This document shows positions 22,667 to 34,600 of a DNA stretch of 64,000 bases, piece after piece. Under the pieces are notes generated by a model. The model did not search any database and was not told the origin of the DNA. It saw only the letters and a program-made list of their open reading frames with translations. The translations under genes were made by a program, and so were the position numbers. The stretch lies in NCBI GenBank assembly GCA_027625915.1, contig JANTQA010000015.1, positions 3,563,001 through 3,627,000 of the forward strand, written 5' to 3'. This DNA comes from Anaeramoeba flamelloides (lineage: Eukaryota > Metamonada > Anaeramoebidae). Numbering within the stretch: the first letter of the stretch is position 1; each line of letters begins with the position of its first letter.

Positions 22667-23767
22667 TTAAAAATCACCTTTGTTTGTTGGAGCAAAAAAA
22701 GGCATATCTCTTGGTTGCTTTGGAAGCGGTTTTTCTTTAAAATAGGGGTGTTCGAGCGCCTCCTCAGCTGTGAATCTTTTTTTCGGGTCATAGGTCAATA
22801 AGCCATTCAGGAGATCAAACCCGTTTGTGGAAAGGTATTGGAAAGGTTGTTTTAAGTTGTTGTAAAGGTAAGGCTTGAAATTAACTTTTTTGACCATTGG
22901 CAAATCATTAAACCCAGGCCAAATTTTTTCATTTGCGGTGCCAAGCAAACGAAAGATTTTGTCGAGCTGATCAAGCTCACCGTTACCCGGGAAGAGCGGT
23001 TCCTTATTAAGCAACTCTGCGAACACACAGCCTACACTCCACATGTCGATTTCTGTTCCATACGTTTTCGCGCCGAGGAGAAGCTCGGGCGCACGGTACC
23101 AAAGTGTAACCACTAAGGGGGTGTATTGCTTGATGGGATCGCCATATTCACGCGCCATCCCAAAGTCCGCCAATTTCAAAATGCCTTTATTGTTCAGCAG
23201 AAGGTTAGACGTTTTAATATCACGATGAATTATCCAATTGTCGTGGAGATATTTGATCCCTCGTAAGAGCTGTAACATTAGGCATTTCACTTCAGACTCT
23301 AGCCAATTTTTCGTTTTGTTTTTCATTAACACAGACAAATCGTGGTCCACATACTCCATTACCATGTACACCTTGGTTAGTTTGTCGCCAATGACGATCT
23401 CTTTAACATTTAGCAAATTCGCATGCTTACATTTCATTAAGATTTTGATTTCACGCAGGGAAGTTAAAGGGAACCCCTCTTGCCTTTGATCAGGCTTGAT
23501 CCTTTTAAGCGCCACTTTTTCTCTTGTTTCGTTATCTTGTGCAAGATACACAACACCATATCTTTAGTTTTGTAAAAAAAAGTTTAAAATAAAGCGAAAG
23601 AGTTAGGTTAATATATCAAGGATGGTTTCGCCTGTGAGTTGTATCCCCACAGCGCTTCCTTTGTTTTCTTAAAGACAGTTTTTTTTTTTGACTTACGATC
23701 CTTCGTTTATTCTTGTAATTTTTGTATAATTATCAACACTTCGGCAACATTTTATAAAGTGTATCAT
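22667..23767 (-). CDS. CDK11/PITSLRE-type cyclin-dependent kinase, catalytic domain only
   Basis: Two exons, 23767-23697 (ATG start) and 23561-22667, joined in phase 2 across a 135-bp intron (donor GTAAGT, acceptor AAAG), give 321 aa. The join creates CRSVDNYTKITRINEGSYGV, closely matching the CDK11 entry to the kinase fold, which also lacks the first loop glycine. Visible: ATP lysine in VALKRIK (43), cyclin-binding helix PLTSLRE (55-61; PITSLRE in animal CDK11), HRD (136-138), DFG (156-158), activation-loop Thr (176) in YTPLVVTLWYRAPELLLG, and the CMGC insert. CDK11 partners cyclin L in pre-mRNA splicing and transcription. Animal CDK11 has a long charged N-terminal region; here only about 12 residues precede CRSV. 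A further upstream exon cannot be excluded. Family call is strong, with CDK10 (PISSLRE) less likely. Confidence 0.92.
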
Positions 23768-25752
23768 TTTGAAAAATAAAAAAAATGTAAAAAATGGTTT
23801 TTGCAAAAATAGATTCTTCATGTTTAAAAAGTACTTCAAACAGTTTCATGTGTTTTACAAGCATATCACTTTTACACACTATTCTCCTTTAAAATTGTTG
23901 GAAACTGTTTCAAAAAGATTGTCAATTGTATGAAAGCACAATAAAAGGACTCAAAGTTTGAATAAAGTAATGAGTTTTTTTATAGTACTAATAGATATTC
24001 TGTCTGCAATAATTAGTTAGAAGACTTAAAACCACAGACAAATCGCAAGTATTATTGAACCATCTTTATTCACCAATTTCGATTGAGAATAGATTGATCA
24101 GAGTTTTAGTAAAAATGTTCAAAAACAATTCGACAAAGCTATATTTTTCCAAGATTTTCTAATATTTTTTATATTTTTTCTCTTGAAATTTATACATATT
24201 GATTTTAGATTGTAGATTTTTAATTGGTTTGAATTTATATATAAAGTCTATAAAGGATAAATTTTTTCGATTTAGAAAAGAAATAAAAAAGTAAAAGAAA
24301 AATTGGGAGAAAAATGAACAATTTTACATAATAATACTTTTTAAAAAGATTTTTAACTTGTCTAAAAAATGAGAAAAAATGAATTTAAGAGGCTTTTCAT
24401 GTCTTTTTCATTTATCAAATTGTTCAAAGATATTTTTTTTATAAAACTGAAACAATTTTTTTGGTAACTTATAACTTGCAAATCATTAAAGAGAATTATA
24501 AAATATCAAGAAATTTTGATTTTTTTCCCTCCCCCAGTGAACAGACAAAAATTTAGTGAGGAACCTACACTAAGTACATCATTTCTCAACAATTCTGAGA
24601 TTTTTATCTTGGAATGTAGATTTATAATATTTTTTATCATTTTTTCAAAAAAATAATAATTTCTCACAAGTACAATTTAAAATCTTTCGATAACAAGCTA
24701 AGAATAATTCTTAAAAGAATTTATTTAAGTAAAAATTCCCATAATCATGTTTTATTATACCGATATAAATAATAAAAAGATCATTCAATAAGAATTGAAA
24801 ATGAATATTTAAGAAAATTTATATATTATTTCCTTATTTGAACATGGGTTACAATTAAAATTTTATCAATTTGAATTTAAGAGCAAATTCTCTTCCAGAG
24901 GTACAATTCAGAATAAATTATCTAAAATTTTCTAGTGGTCATTTTTTCAAGGTTATTAATAAGATATTACTTTATTCAGCTGATAATTAACATACTATGT
25001 TATAACTTGAAAAAAAAAATTTTTTTTTAATTTATCCATTTATAAATATCAGAAATAGATAAGATTTAACTTCTTTCTAAAAATTATAATTAAAAATCAA
25101 AAATTTTTCATATTAGTTTTTTTTTGATGTATCTATTACCTATTTATTATATTCACAAAAAACCTATGTTTAAATGCTAAATATTAATTAAAATGTGTTT
25201 TAATTGAAATATGATTTTATTTTTCAACAAATAATTTTATGTAATTTCTCTTAAATGAACATAGCAAAGAATTATTTAATAAGGAAATAATAATTTGAAT
25301 TGAAAATTTGTTTTCTTTCTTTTTTTAAAGTGTAAATATACTGTAAATTTCAAAATAAAAAGATCAAAATTTTCATCCAGCTGTCCAAAAAAAACACACC
25401 TCAAAAGAATTCTAACAAATCAATAAAGAACTCAATTCAAAAAGGCAAATTAATAATTTAAGCTGGTTTTAAGCATTTAAAATTTGATACGTTCTATGAT
25501 TTAACAATCTTTTTTTTTGAAAGTTGAATGAAAATTTTGTTCCATTTATTTTGGAACAAATAGTATGTAAAATATTTTTTTACTAATGGTCATTTTATCA
25601 AAATTTATTACAATTTTAAAAAAACAATTCACAATCCAAATTTATAATTTTAATAGTAAATTCCATACATCTAATTATTTCACTTAAATATGAAAACAAT
25701 GAAAATCTCATTTTAAATCTTTACTTAAATTCGGATGTCATATCCACTCACT

Positions 25753-25930
25753 TTAAGGAACTAGTCTCTATTATTTTTTTTTTTTGATCAATTTTAAAAT
25801 AAGGATCTATTATCTAGAAATATGTTTAATATTGAAAATAAACAGGATTTCTCAAATCTAAGTAATTGACGAAAAAAATTTTCTCAATCTCGATTAAATT
25901 TAGTTAAAAATAATTTAAATGGGATGTGTC
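25753..25930 (-). mobile_element. Element B, worn copy, inverted
   Basis: TTAAGGAACTAGTCTCTATT at the left and, reversed, AGTAATTG.CGAAAAAAATT with TCTCAATCTCGATTAAATTT at the right follow the B layout of 31799-31978 in the opposite direction. Confidence 0.55.
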
Positions 25931-27271
25931 GTTTAATAAATAATATATTTTTTAGACTCTATTTAAACAAAAGTTGTTAACAATATTTTTTTTTTAAAAA
26001 AATCTTTTGTTGAATTTTTTATTTTTTATTTTTGTTAATTAGGGCATGTAATTCAACAAAATTACACCCATTTTTCTTATAATATAAACTTTCATTCAGA
26101 GATTTTTTATTCTAGTTAGGTTAATACAAGTGTAAAAATGAACATCTTAAAATAAAGATATTTTGATTTTTATCCATTTTTACCTTGGCTGAATCTTCTT
26201 TATTTTGGGAAGAATTGTTACAAAAGAAAAAGATCAAGTAGTTACTTACTAATTCTGTGACACTGAAACACGAAAGTATCAGTAACTTGAAAAGATAAAA
26301 GAAAAAAGAAAAAACAAAGGCTGAAAATAACCAAAAGTTGAAAGTAAATCACATCAAAAAAAAAAAAAAAAAAAGAAATTATAACAACTTAAACAACGAT
26401 CTCCAAATGAACATTCATGATCAATAATCAAATTATTAAATCAATCAACAGTATGAAGGCTGTGATTTTGGGAGTTTTTAATAAAAGATAACATTGTTTT
26501 TTTTTTTCATTTTTTACCGTTTTTTTTTCTTATAAATTCTTTTTAAATTTCATTTTTTTTTTTCTTTTATCCTTTTTCTTTTCAATTTTTTGTTTTTACA
26601 TTTAAAATATAAAAAAATTAAGTGTGTATTTCCCTGAACAAACATGAAATCTATAATTTTACACTTAAATTACCTTTTAGGAAATTTAGTAAAAGGATAT
26701 TTAGATTATTATTTACATTTTTTCATAAAATAAATATAGAATTTTTTTACAAAACAAATGAATTTTGTAATACTGGATTATTTTTATTAGTGGGACAAGC
26801 TGGTTATAATTTTATTTATTTATTTATTTTAATGTCAAGAATAACTACCTATTTCTCCGTGGCAGAAAAATATTCAAAATAAAATAAAATGAGAAAAAAA
26901 AAAAAAAAAAAAAAAAGAAATTGTTTTCTAATGAAAAATCATTAATTAAACTAAAATTTTTTTGTAGAAACTTGTAAAGAATTGAGAAATAATCATTTTT
27001 TTATTTTTTTTTCAATTATTTTTTACTTAAGAACTGAAATTATCTTTTTCGATTTTTTCTAAATCATCACCAAAAAGTTTGGTAATATTTTTAAAATTAA
27101 AATCCCTTTTGGGTAAAACAAACCTATCAGAGATTTCCCAATATAATACAATCTTTCATGGCAAGTTTAAAGTGAATTTCAACAAAAACTAAAACCATTT
27201 AAATAAAACTATCATTTCTTGTATCTTCCATTTATATGAATAATTTTCCTCTTTCAATTTTGAAGTTCCAT

Positions 27272-27372
<101 letters not shown>

Positions 27373-28242
27373 GAGAAACAAACAATTAAAAAAAAGGTTA
27401 AGTCCAAAAAAGTAAAATGAAAAAATAATTCTATTTTTAAACAAATGGGAGAAAAAGCGAGAAACATAAGAAATATTTGATATGAAAAATATTATAAAAA
27501 TAATAAAAACTAAGATGTTTTGCGATAAAAATCTCAAATGTTAAAACCATTTTTGGTTTTTTCCCTTTGTTAGTATATATCTAAAATTTCAAGATTACTT
27601 TACTAACATCATCATGTTACATGTAATATCTTGCATGAAGGAAATTGACCCCAATAAAAGGATTTATTACTATAATGACGAGAGCTTTAGGGAAGTTCAA
27701 GACAATTAGTTAGAAGAATAAGTTTAATAATCAACATGATTTCTCTGATTCAATATTTTTGTCAACCAAATTATAAACACACAGTTTATAATTTTTCTTC
27801 TTTTCAACTTTTTAATAAAATTAAAAATTAACAATAAAAAAAAATAAAAAAAAATTTCAATTTGTGAGAAATACAAGAAAAGTGAAAAAAAGTAAATTAA
27901 AAAATAATTTTTTTAAATTGTCAATTTAAATAAAAAAAAATAAATAAAAAATATCAATATTTTATCCATGATTAATAACTTTTAATTCATAATCGATTAA
28001 TTTATTAACCGTGAATTGAAAATTGAGATTTTAGAAAAAACAGAAAAAAATAATCATTTTTCCATAATATTAAAAAACTAAAAAGTAAATTCATATTGAG
28101 TTATCGATCGAACATCGAAAAGCTAAATTAACAAGAACTTATGTACTCCACAGCAATACTTTTTTTTTCTATTTTCCTTGACTTGTTTACCTTAATTCCC
28201 ATAGAGCATAATTAATTATAAAATTCAAAAAGCATTTATAAA

Positions 28243-28300
28243 ATTGAAAACTATCGTGAAAGAGAGACTTTAAATATGAAATCAAATATAATCCCTTATT
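28243..28300 (+). repeat. 58-bp repeat shared with Rab21 intron 2
   Basis: AAAACTATCGTGAAAGAGAG and the following GACTTTAAATATGAAATC match 32122-32180 in the same direction with few differences. Confidence 0.65.
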
Positions 28301-28615
28301 CTGCCAAATAGTCCGAAAACAATCAAATAAAAAGTAAAATACCATTTCTTGTAAACGAGTTTTAATACTCAAGAATTGTAACAACCCTAAAAAATATTTG
28401 TATAATTCAATCAATGAAATGTCACATTTACAAAGATCATTTTAAAAACAAATCTAAAATTTGGAATCGTATTTACACATGATAATTTATTTTTGCATTT
28501 TATGGTAAATAATTTAATCATTTTTTTGTTTTGTTCTTTTAGTCGAAATTATCTGACCTTACATTATTTCCCTTTTCAAAATAAAAACTCAACTTTCCGC
28601 TCACTTGAAATTCCT

Positions 28616-31600
28616 ATGTCACTCAAATTTAAGATTGTTCTGCTTGGTGAAGGGCGTGTTGGAAAAACAAGTATTGTCAAAAGGTTTGTAGAAAACACTT
28701 TTGATTCAGGTCAAATCTCAACGATTCAAGCATCTTTTCTGAAAAAAACTTTAACCGTACAAAAAAAAAGCTGTACTTTAGCAGTTTGGGTAATTTATTC
28801 CTGATCACATTATTTTTTTCTCTTTCTTTAAAAAAAAGATCTGCAAATAATTTTAAATGATTTTACTTTTTGATTGAAAATTTTTTTCTTCTTTTTTTTT
28901 TTTGTTTTTGAAAAGGACACCGCTGGCCAAGAAAAATTCAGGGCACTTGGGCCAATTTATTACCGAGGAGCACAAGGTAAAATTCTTTCATTTCTATTTT
29001 TTTAATATTTATGTCAACAAAAAGAAAATTGCATTTTTTTGAAATTTGAATTTTAGATTCCTTTACATTTTTACTGAATTTTAATAATTGTAAAAAGAGT
29101 ATTTAAATTCAAATTATTTCATTTCTTTCCAAACATCATTATTCTTTGGGAGTTTTTTTCAATATCAATTACTTTTTTCTGGTAAATGGATTTAATTTCT
29201 CTTTTCACAAATGAAAGAAAAAAACAAATTCAATATTTTGATGGGTTAAAGAAAATTAGACATTGCAACAAACATAGGATCATCTTTTTTCGTTTTTCCA
29301 GAAATTGTAAACCTTGGTTCCCCTCGAGTCCAATTCATAAAAAATTAATAAAACAATTACAACAAAAGAGTAAATATGGAATGTTGTAAAAAATAGAGTT
29401 TTTACAATTTTAGAAGATAAATAAAGAGTCTCATACATCAATCCAAATTTTGGTACTAGTAAGCGAAACACCAGTTTTGATTTTTGAGCTTAAGGGACTA
29501 GTCTCTATTAAATTTTTTTAGGTAAATTTAATAGAGATTTAGAATTTTTTTTGCCAATTACTTAGATTTGAAATCAAAGTGAAAAACTTCTTAGTATATT
29601 AATGAAATCTTGCTAAATGACATTCATTAAATTTAGTTATGTCCCTCCACGGAAAAAAATCCAAAAAATGAAAAGAAAAGTGGATACCCACTTTACAAAG
29701 TATTAGCGATACTGCTTCACCAAAATGAGTATTTATGGTTAGTACTACTCGTGGGTGGATTTTTGGTGTATCTCAAAAAGCAGTATAATTCTTGACAAAT
29801 TTTTAAAATTAGATCTAAAGAGCAGGAATGTGTTCTAAATGTTAAATCCAGGTTTGCCAAACAACTTTTCCATTTTATATTTTGAACAGTCTAGTCAATT
29901 TTTTATAACTCCAAAAAAAACCTTCTCAGTTATAAAATGGAAAGAAGTGTTTAAATGGAGTTTTCTTTTGGTTCTGAGTCTTTAGAGAAGTGGTGATTTT
30001 GTAAAAAAAAAGTTGTTCGAAAGTACGTTTAAATGATCAAAGTTTAATGTTTTCATTATTATTCAGTGTTTTACATCCACTTGTAAAAAGTTGAAAAATA
30101 CCAGTGGCTCTAGGTTCAAATAATATAAAAGGTTGAAAAAAAATCTTTGTGTTTTCATTTTTTTTCTTTTGATTAAAATAACTCGCTTTTTAGTTATTTT
30201 TGGAACAAAAGTAAAAAGAAAAAGAACAATTATTTGTCCAAGGAACACCAAATAGAGAATATAAAAGAAATTGAATAATATTTCAAATTTGCGAAGAGGT
30301 ATACACTTTTAATTGAAACGTATGTTCATTGGTTTTAATTCAGAAAATCAAAAAGAAAAAGAAAAAAAAACAGAATTTGTGGATCGAAACAAAACTTGTA
30401 GAGAGTGATTTGTTGAAACCCAAACTATTGATAGAAATATTCGAAAAAACAATTGTTGGTTAATTTTCAGGTTAATGCTGTGTGCGTTATTCATTTTGAA
30501 AATATTTGATCTTCAAACAAGAAAAACAAAAGAAATTTAAATTCTACTCAAATAACGTTTAAACCTGATTTCATTTATTCTCATTAGTAAATTATTTTTT
30601 TTAAAAAGTAAACCAAAAAAGAAAAACTAGTAACTTTTCTAACGTTTAAAAACAATAAAGTATTTAGATCTACAATTTTTCGTTTTCGTTTTTTTATCAA
30701 GTAAGCTGTCAGGACAAAACTTTTTGTATTTCCCTTGTTTTCGTGAAATATCTTATATTTTTCACAGAATGAATCTTTCAAGACAGTTTGGATATCTACA
30801 CTCGTGCTAAAGCCCTCGTGATATCCAAATATCTTTCAAGATTCATTCTGTGAAAAATATTAGCGATATTTCCCTTCAAACCGGGAAATAATGACAGTTA
30901 TTGTTTTTATAGAAATAAAAAATTTTTGCATTTTTTCACTTTTTTGAAAGTTGCTTTTTTTCAACTTTTCTCAAAAATACAAAAAATAAAAAAAAAATAT
31001 GAGCAAGAAAGCAAAACCTTGTTATGTTTGTGGAAGACGTACAAAAAATAGTTTGAAAAATAAACCTGAAAGGGTTTTTTTGGATTTGCATGAAAACCTA
31101 GTTTGATTCGAAAAAAATATACAATATATGCTTTACTCTTAATAAAAGATTTTCTTTTTTTATATTGTACCATTCTTTTTTTTCATGAATCTACTTTTTC
31201 AGTTTACACTCTTTTGTTTTTGTTGAATTTGAAGTTTTTTTAAGTGTTCCCAAATTACCATTCAAAAAGTTTTTGTCAGAGTCAAAAAAAATCAAAGAAA
31301 AGAATAAGAACTATTTTTTAAAAAAGTAATTATTGATAAAACAAATTGGGTTCTTTATAGAGTCAAGTTGGATGAATAGAAGTGAAGGAGAAAATATTAA
31401 CCAGTTTTAAATTATTTTTTCGTTTTTAAAAATGAGAATAAATATTATTTTTGAGAAAATAATTAAATCCAAAATTAATCAAAAAATTCTCATCCGTTTA
31501 AGATCTTTTTTGACAAAAAAATTTTTAAAAGTCACCTTTTTTGACTAGAATTGTAAAATTTTAAAAAAACAAGAACTAAAAGTTCTAACATTGAAAAAAC

Positions 31601-34600
31601 CTGTATATTTTCAATTTTAAACATATTTCAAGATAAGGATTCCTTATTTAGTTATTGGACAAAAAAAAAATTAATATAGACTAGTTCCTCAAAGGAATTT
31701 TCAATATAAAATAGTTTGGTAAATAACAATAATCTGTTTGAAAAATGATTTTTTTTTCAAAATTTGAAAGATTGGTGTTTGACAAACGATTTTTTGATTT
31801 AAGGGAACAATCTCTATTAAATTTTTTTACCTAAATTTAATAGAGATTGAGAAAATTTTTTTCCAATTACTTAAATTTAAAAGACTATGTTTATTTTCAT
31901 AGTTAACTTATTTCTAGACAAGTAATCTTTATTTAGAAATTGGTCAAAAAAAAAAATAAGAGAGACTGGTCGCTTTAAATTATTCTTAGTTTATTCAGAA
32001 AAACAGATATTATATTTACTATTATATAATTCCGGGTAATTGGATGAGACTCTTTATTTATCTTCGAAAATTGTAAAAACTCTATTTTTTACACCATTCA
32101 TATTCACACTTGTGTATAAAATAAAAAACTATCATGAAAGAGAGACTTTAAATTTGAAATCAAATATAACCCCTTATCCTTCAAAAGAATTAGACAACAA
32201 CTCTCTAAAAAATCGAAATTTCAATCTTTTCTTTTTCAAAAATACTTTTATAATTGATTAAACATAGGTGCTGTTTTGGTTTATGATACAACAGACGTCC
32301 AAACTTTAGATCGAGTTCGTGATTGGATCGAGGAACTGAGAAAAGTTTTGGGAAATTCAGTTTCGCTTGTTATTGCTGGGAACAAATTCGATCGACTAAA
32401 GAAAAAGCAAGAAGTTGAAAATGAGGCACTTGAGTAAATATTTTCAATTTTTATTTTTTTTTTATTTTATTAATCTTCTCTTGATTTTAAAGAGTGTCTT
32501 GGGTTTTGTGATTTTTTGAAGGAAATCAGAAAATTCATGAGTTGTTAATCATCTAAATGCCCAAAAATTTTCTTCATTTCTTTATACTCTTTTCCTTTAT
32601 TGGAAATTGTTATTCTTATTAGACTTGCAAAATCTGTTGGCGCAGTACATTTTTTTACATCAGCAAAAACTGGGAAAGGGATCGAAGAGATGATGAAGAA
32701 TTTAACAGAAAGTGTGTTTTTATTTCTTTTCTTTTCTTATCTTATTCGTTTTCATATCTCAAGTTTGGTTGTTTGAAAAATAAACAATAAAAAAATTTAC
32801 AAAAATACTTTGTCAAAAATTGTCAATTCCTGTGAATGAAAATGATATTACACTTTTGTTTCACTCCACTCACCAATAATTAAATTAACAAATAACACAA
32901 TCCTCCTTTTTAAATTTTTCAATTAAAATGTTTATCAAATTATCCAATGTAAAGGAGTGAAAAAAATACCAGACATGTAAAAAAATACCTTAAAAGATTT
33001 TAATTGTGAATATTAGGAAAATTGGTGTGTAATTTCATTTATTTAAAATCAAATCCTTTTTTTAAGTATCAAACTTTTAAAATTAAAACTCAATCACTTA
33101 TAGAGTGATCATTAATGAAATTACCATTGTTCAAAACACCCTTCAATCAATCAAAAAAACAAGAATTAAAAATTAATCGTTTTCCAAACTTCTAGAAAAA
33201 CTCTCTAAAACTCGATTGTTTTTTCAAAAAAAGTTGATCAACATATGGCTTTCAAACAATTACTCAAGTATTCTAGAGACACCCCACTTTAATGAACTTT
33301 AGGAAGGTTCATTACTATAGTTCATAAAAAAAATTTTTATTTTTAAAAAGGCTTTGATTGAAAAATATAAGAAATTACATAAAAATTTTCCTAATATTCA
33401 CAATTCAAAAGCTTGTATGGGATTTTTTTCATGTCTGGTATTTTTTCCCTACTATATTTTGTTTAATCAAGGAATTAGAGTCATCAAAAATTCATCGAGA
33501 ATCAAAGTTTGTTGTAATTGGGTATAAATGATCTTAATGTTCTATAGTTCAAATGACTCAGAAAAATCCATTAGAAATAGTTCAAAACAATAAATTATTC
33601 AATTTTTTTCAAATAATGGATCACTATTAAAAATTGTGATTTTATAATTTTTTTTTTTTAATTACTTTTCAAATCAAAAAAATTGAAACCCAAATAATAG
33701 TATTCCTGTGAAATAATAATATATATAACTTTCCTTCAAATGTAACTAAATTTTCCATTTTTTAATTTCAAGATTATTCAATTAATTTTGAGGATAAAAA
33801 ACTAACGATTAATTATTTTTCTTTCTTTTTACAAAAATAAATGTGGTTTCAATTCAAATTTTTGATACATCAAAATTCAATTGAAAAAAAAAAAAATCTT
33901 ATTCAATAAATTCCAGAAGAAATATCAAATCAGAACCATTAACTAATTGAAATTTTAACAATTATTTATTTATTTAGAGAAAGGAGTAAAAAAAGAAAAT
34001 TTATCAAATAAAAAAAAGAGAAGAAGAAAATTAATTAAAATATATATAAAAAATAATATTATCATTTTCATGACCAAATAGAAACTATCCACATCCTGAA
34101 TACACAGGAGGGCAAAAAACTCAATAGAAAGATGATCATTTACACATAAAAATTATACAGTCTGTGATTAATAATTGGTATTCCACTGTCGTTAGGTTTT
34201 TTTTAATTTGAAAAAATGGAGTAAAATCTTTGATTTAACTCAATTCTTTTGAATTAAAAAAAACCTAGACACGAGTCTCAGAGTGGGGGCACTATGGTAC
34301 CCGAATTTATATATTTTTTACTTTTTTAAGTATTTTTTATTTTCACTTTATTTTTATTATTTTTTCTTTATTACCTTAAGTTTTCTAACCATAAGAGCTT
34401 TGATGAAAAATTTCCGAAAGGGCCATAAATTTCATAATTTTGATTAGTCAAATTTTAACAATTATTTAACATTTACAATATTGGCAAAATAAAAAATAAA
34501 TAACTATAAATCAAAATAAAAAAATACTGTGTTAAAAATTTTGGAGTGAAGCACAACAACAAAATGTATTGGTAAATTTGTTTAAAATTTAAACATTGTT

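Larger units (their letters stand above)
28977..32267 (+). other. Rab21 intron 2 (3,291 bp), repeat-filled
   Basis: Between ..RGAQ(G) and (G)AVLVYD. It holds an inverted repeat pair (29353-29432 and 32042-32115), B copies or halves (29490, 31616, 31799), a strong hairpin N (30731-30885) and part of a repeat shared with 28243-28300. An unclassified patch at 29645-29790 contains the palindrome GTGGATACCCAC. Open frames at 29186-29471, 30063-30251, 30584-30781, 30961-31173 and 32040-32261 are intronic. Confidence 0.85.

Noticed and set aside
28493-28615. Upstream in-frame Met as Rab21 start
   Set aside because: It would add a hydrophobic, AT-driven leader absent from Rab proteins; the Met at 28616 directly precedes the GTPase fold.
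29186-29471. Overlapping frames on both strands, one similar to a frame at 32040-32261
   Set aside because: The shared peptide is explained by the inverted DNA repeat inside a Rab21 intron.
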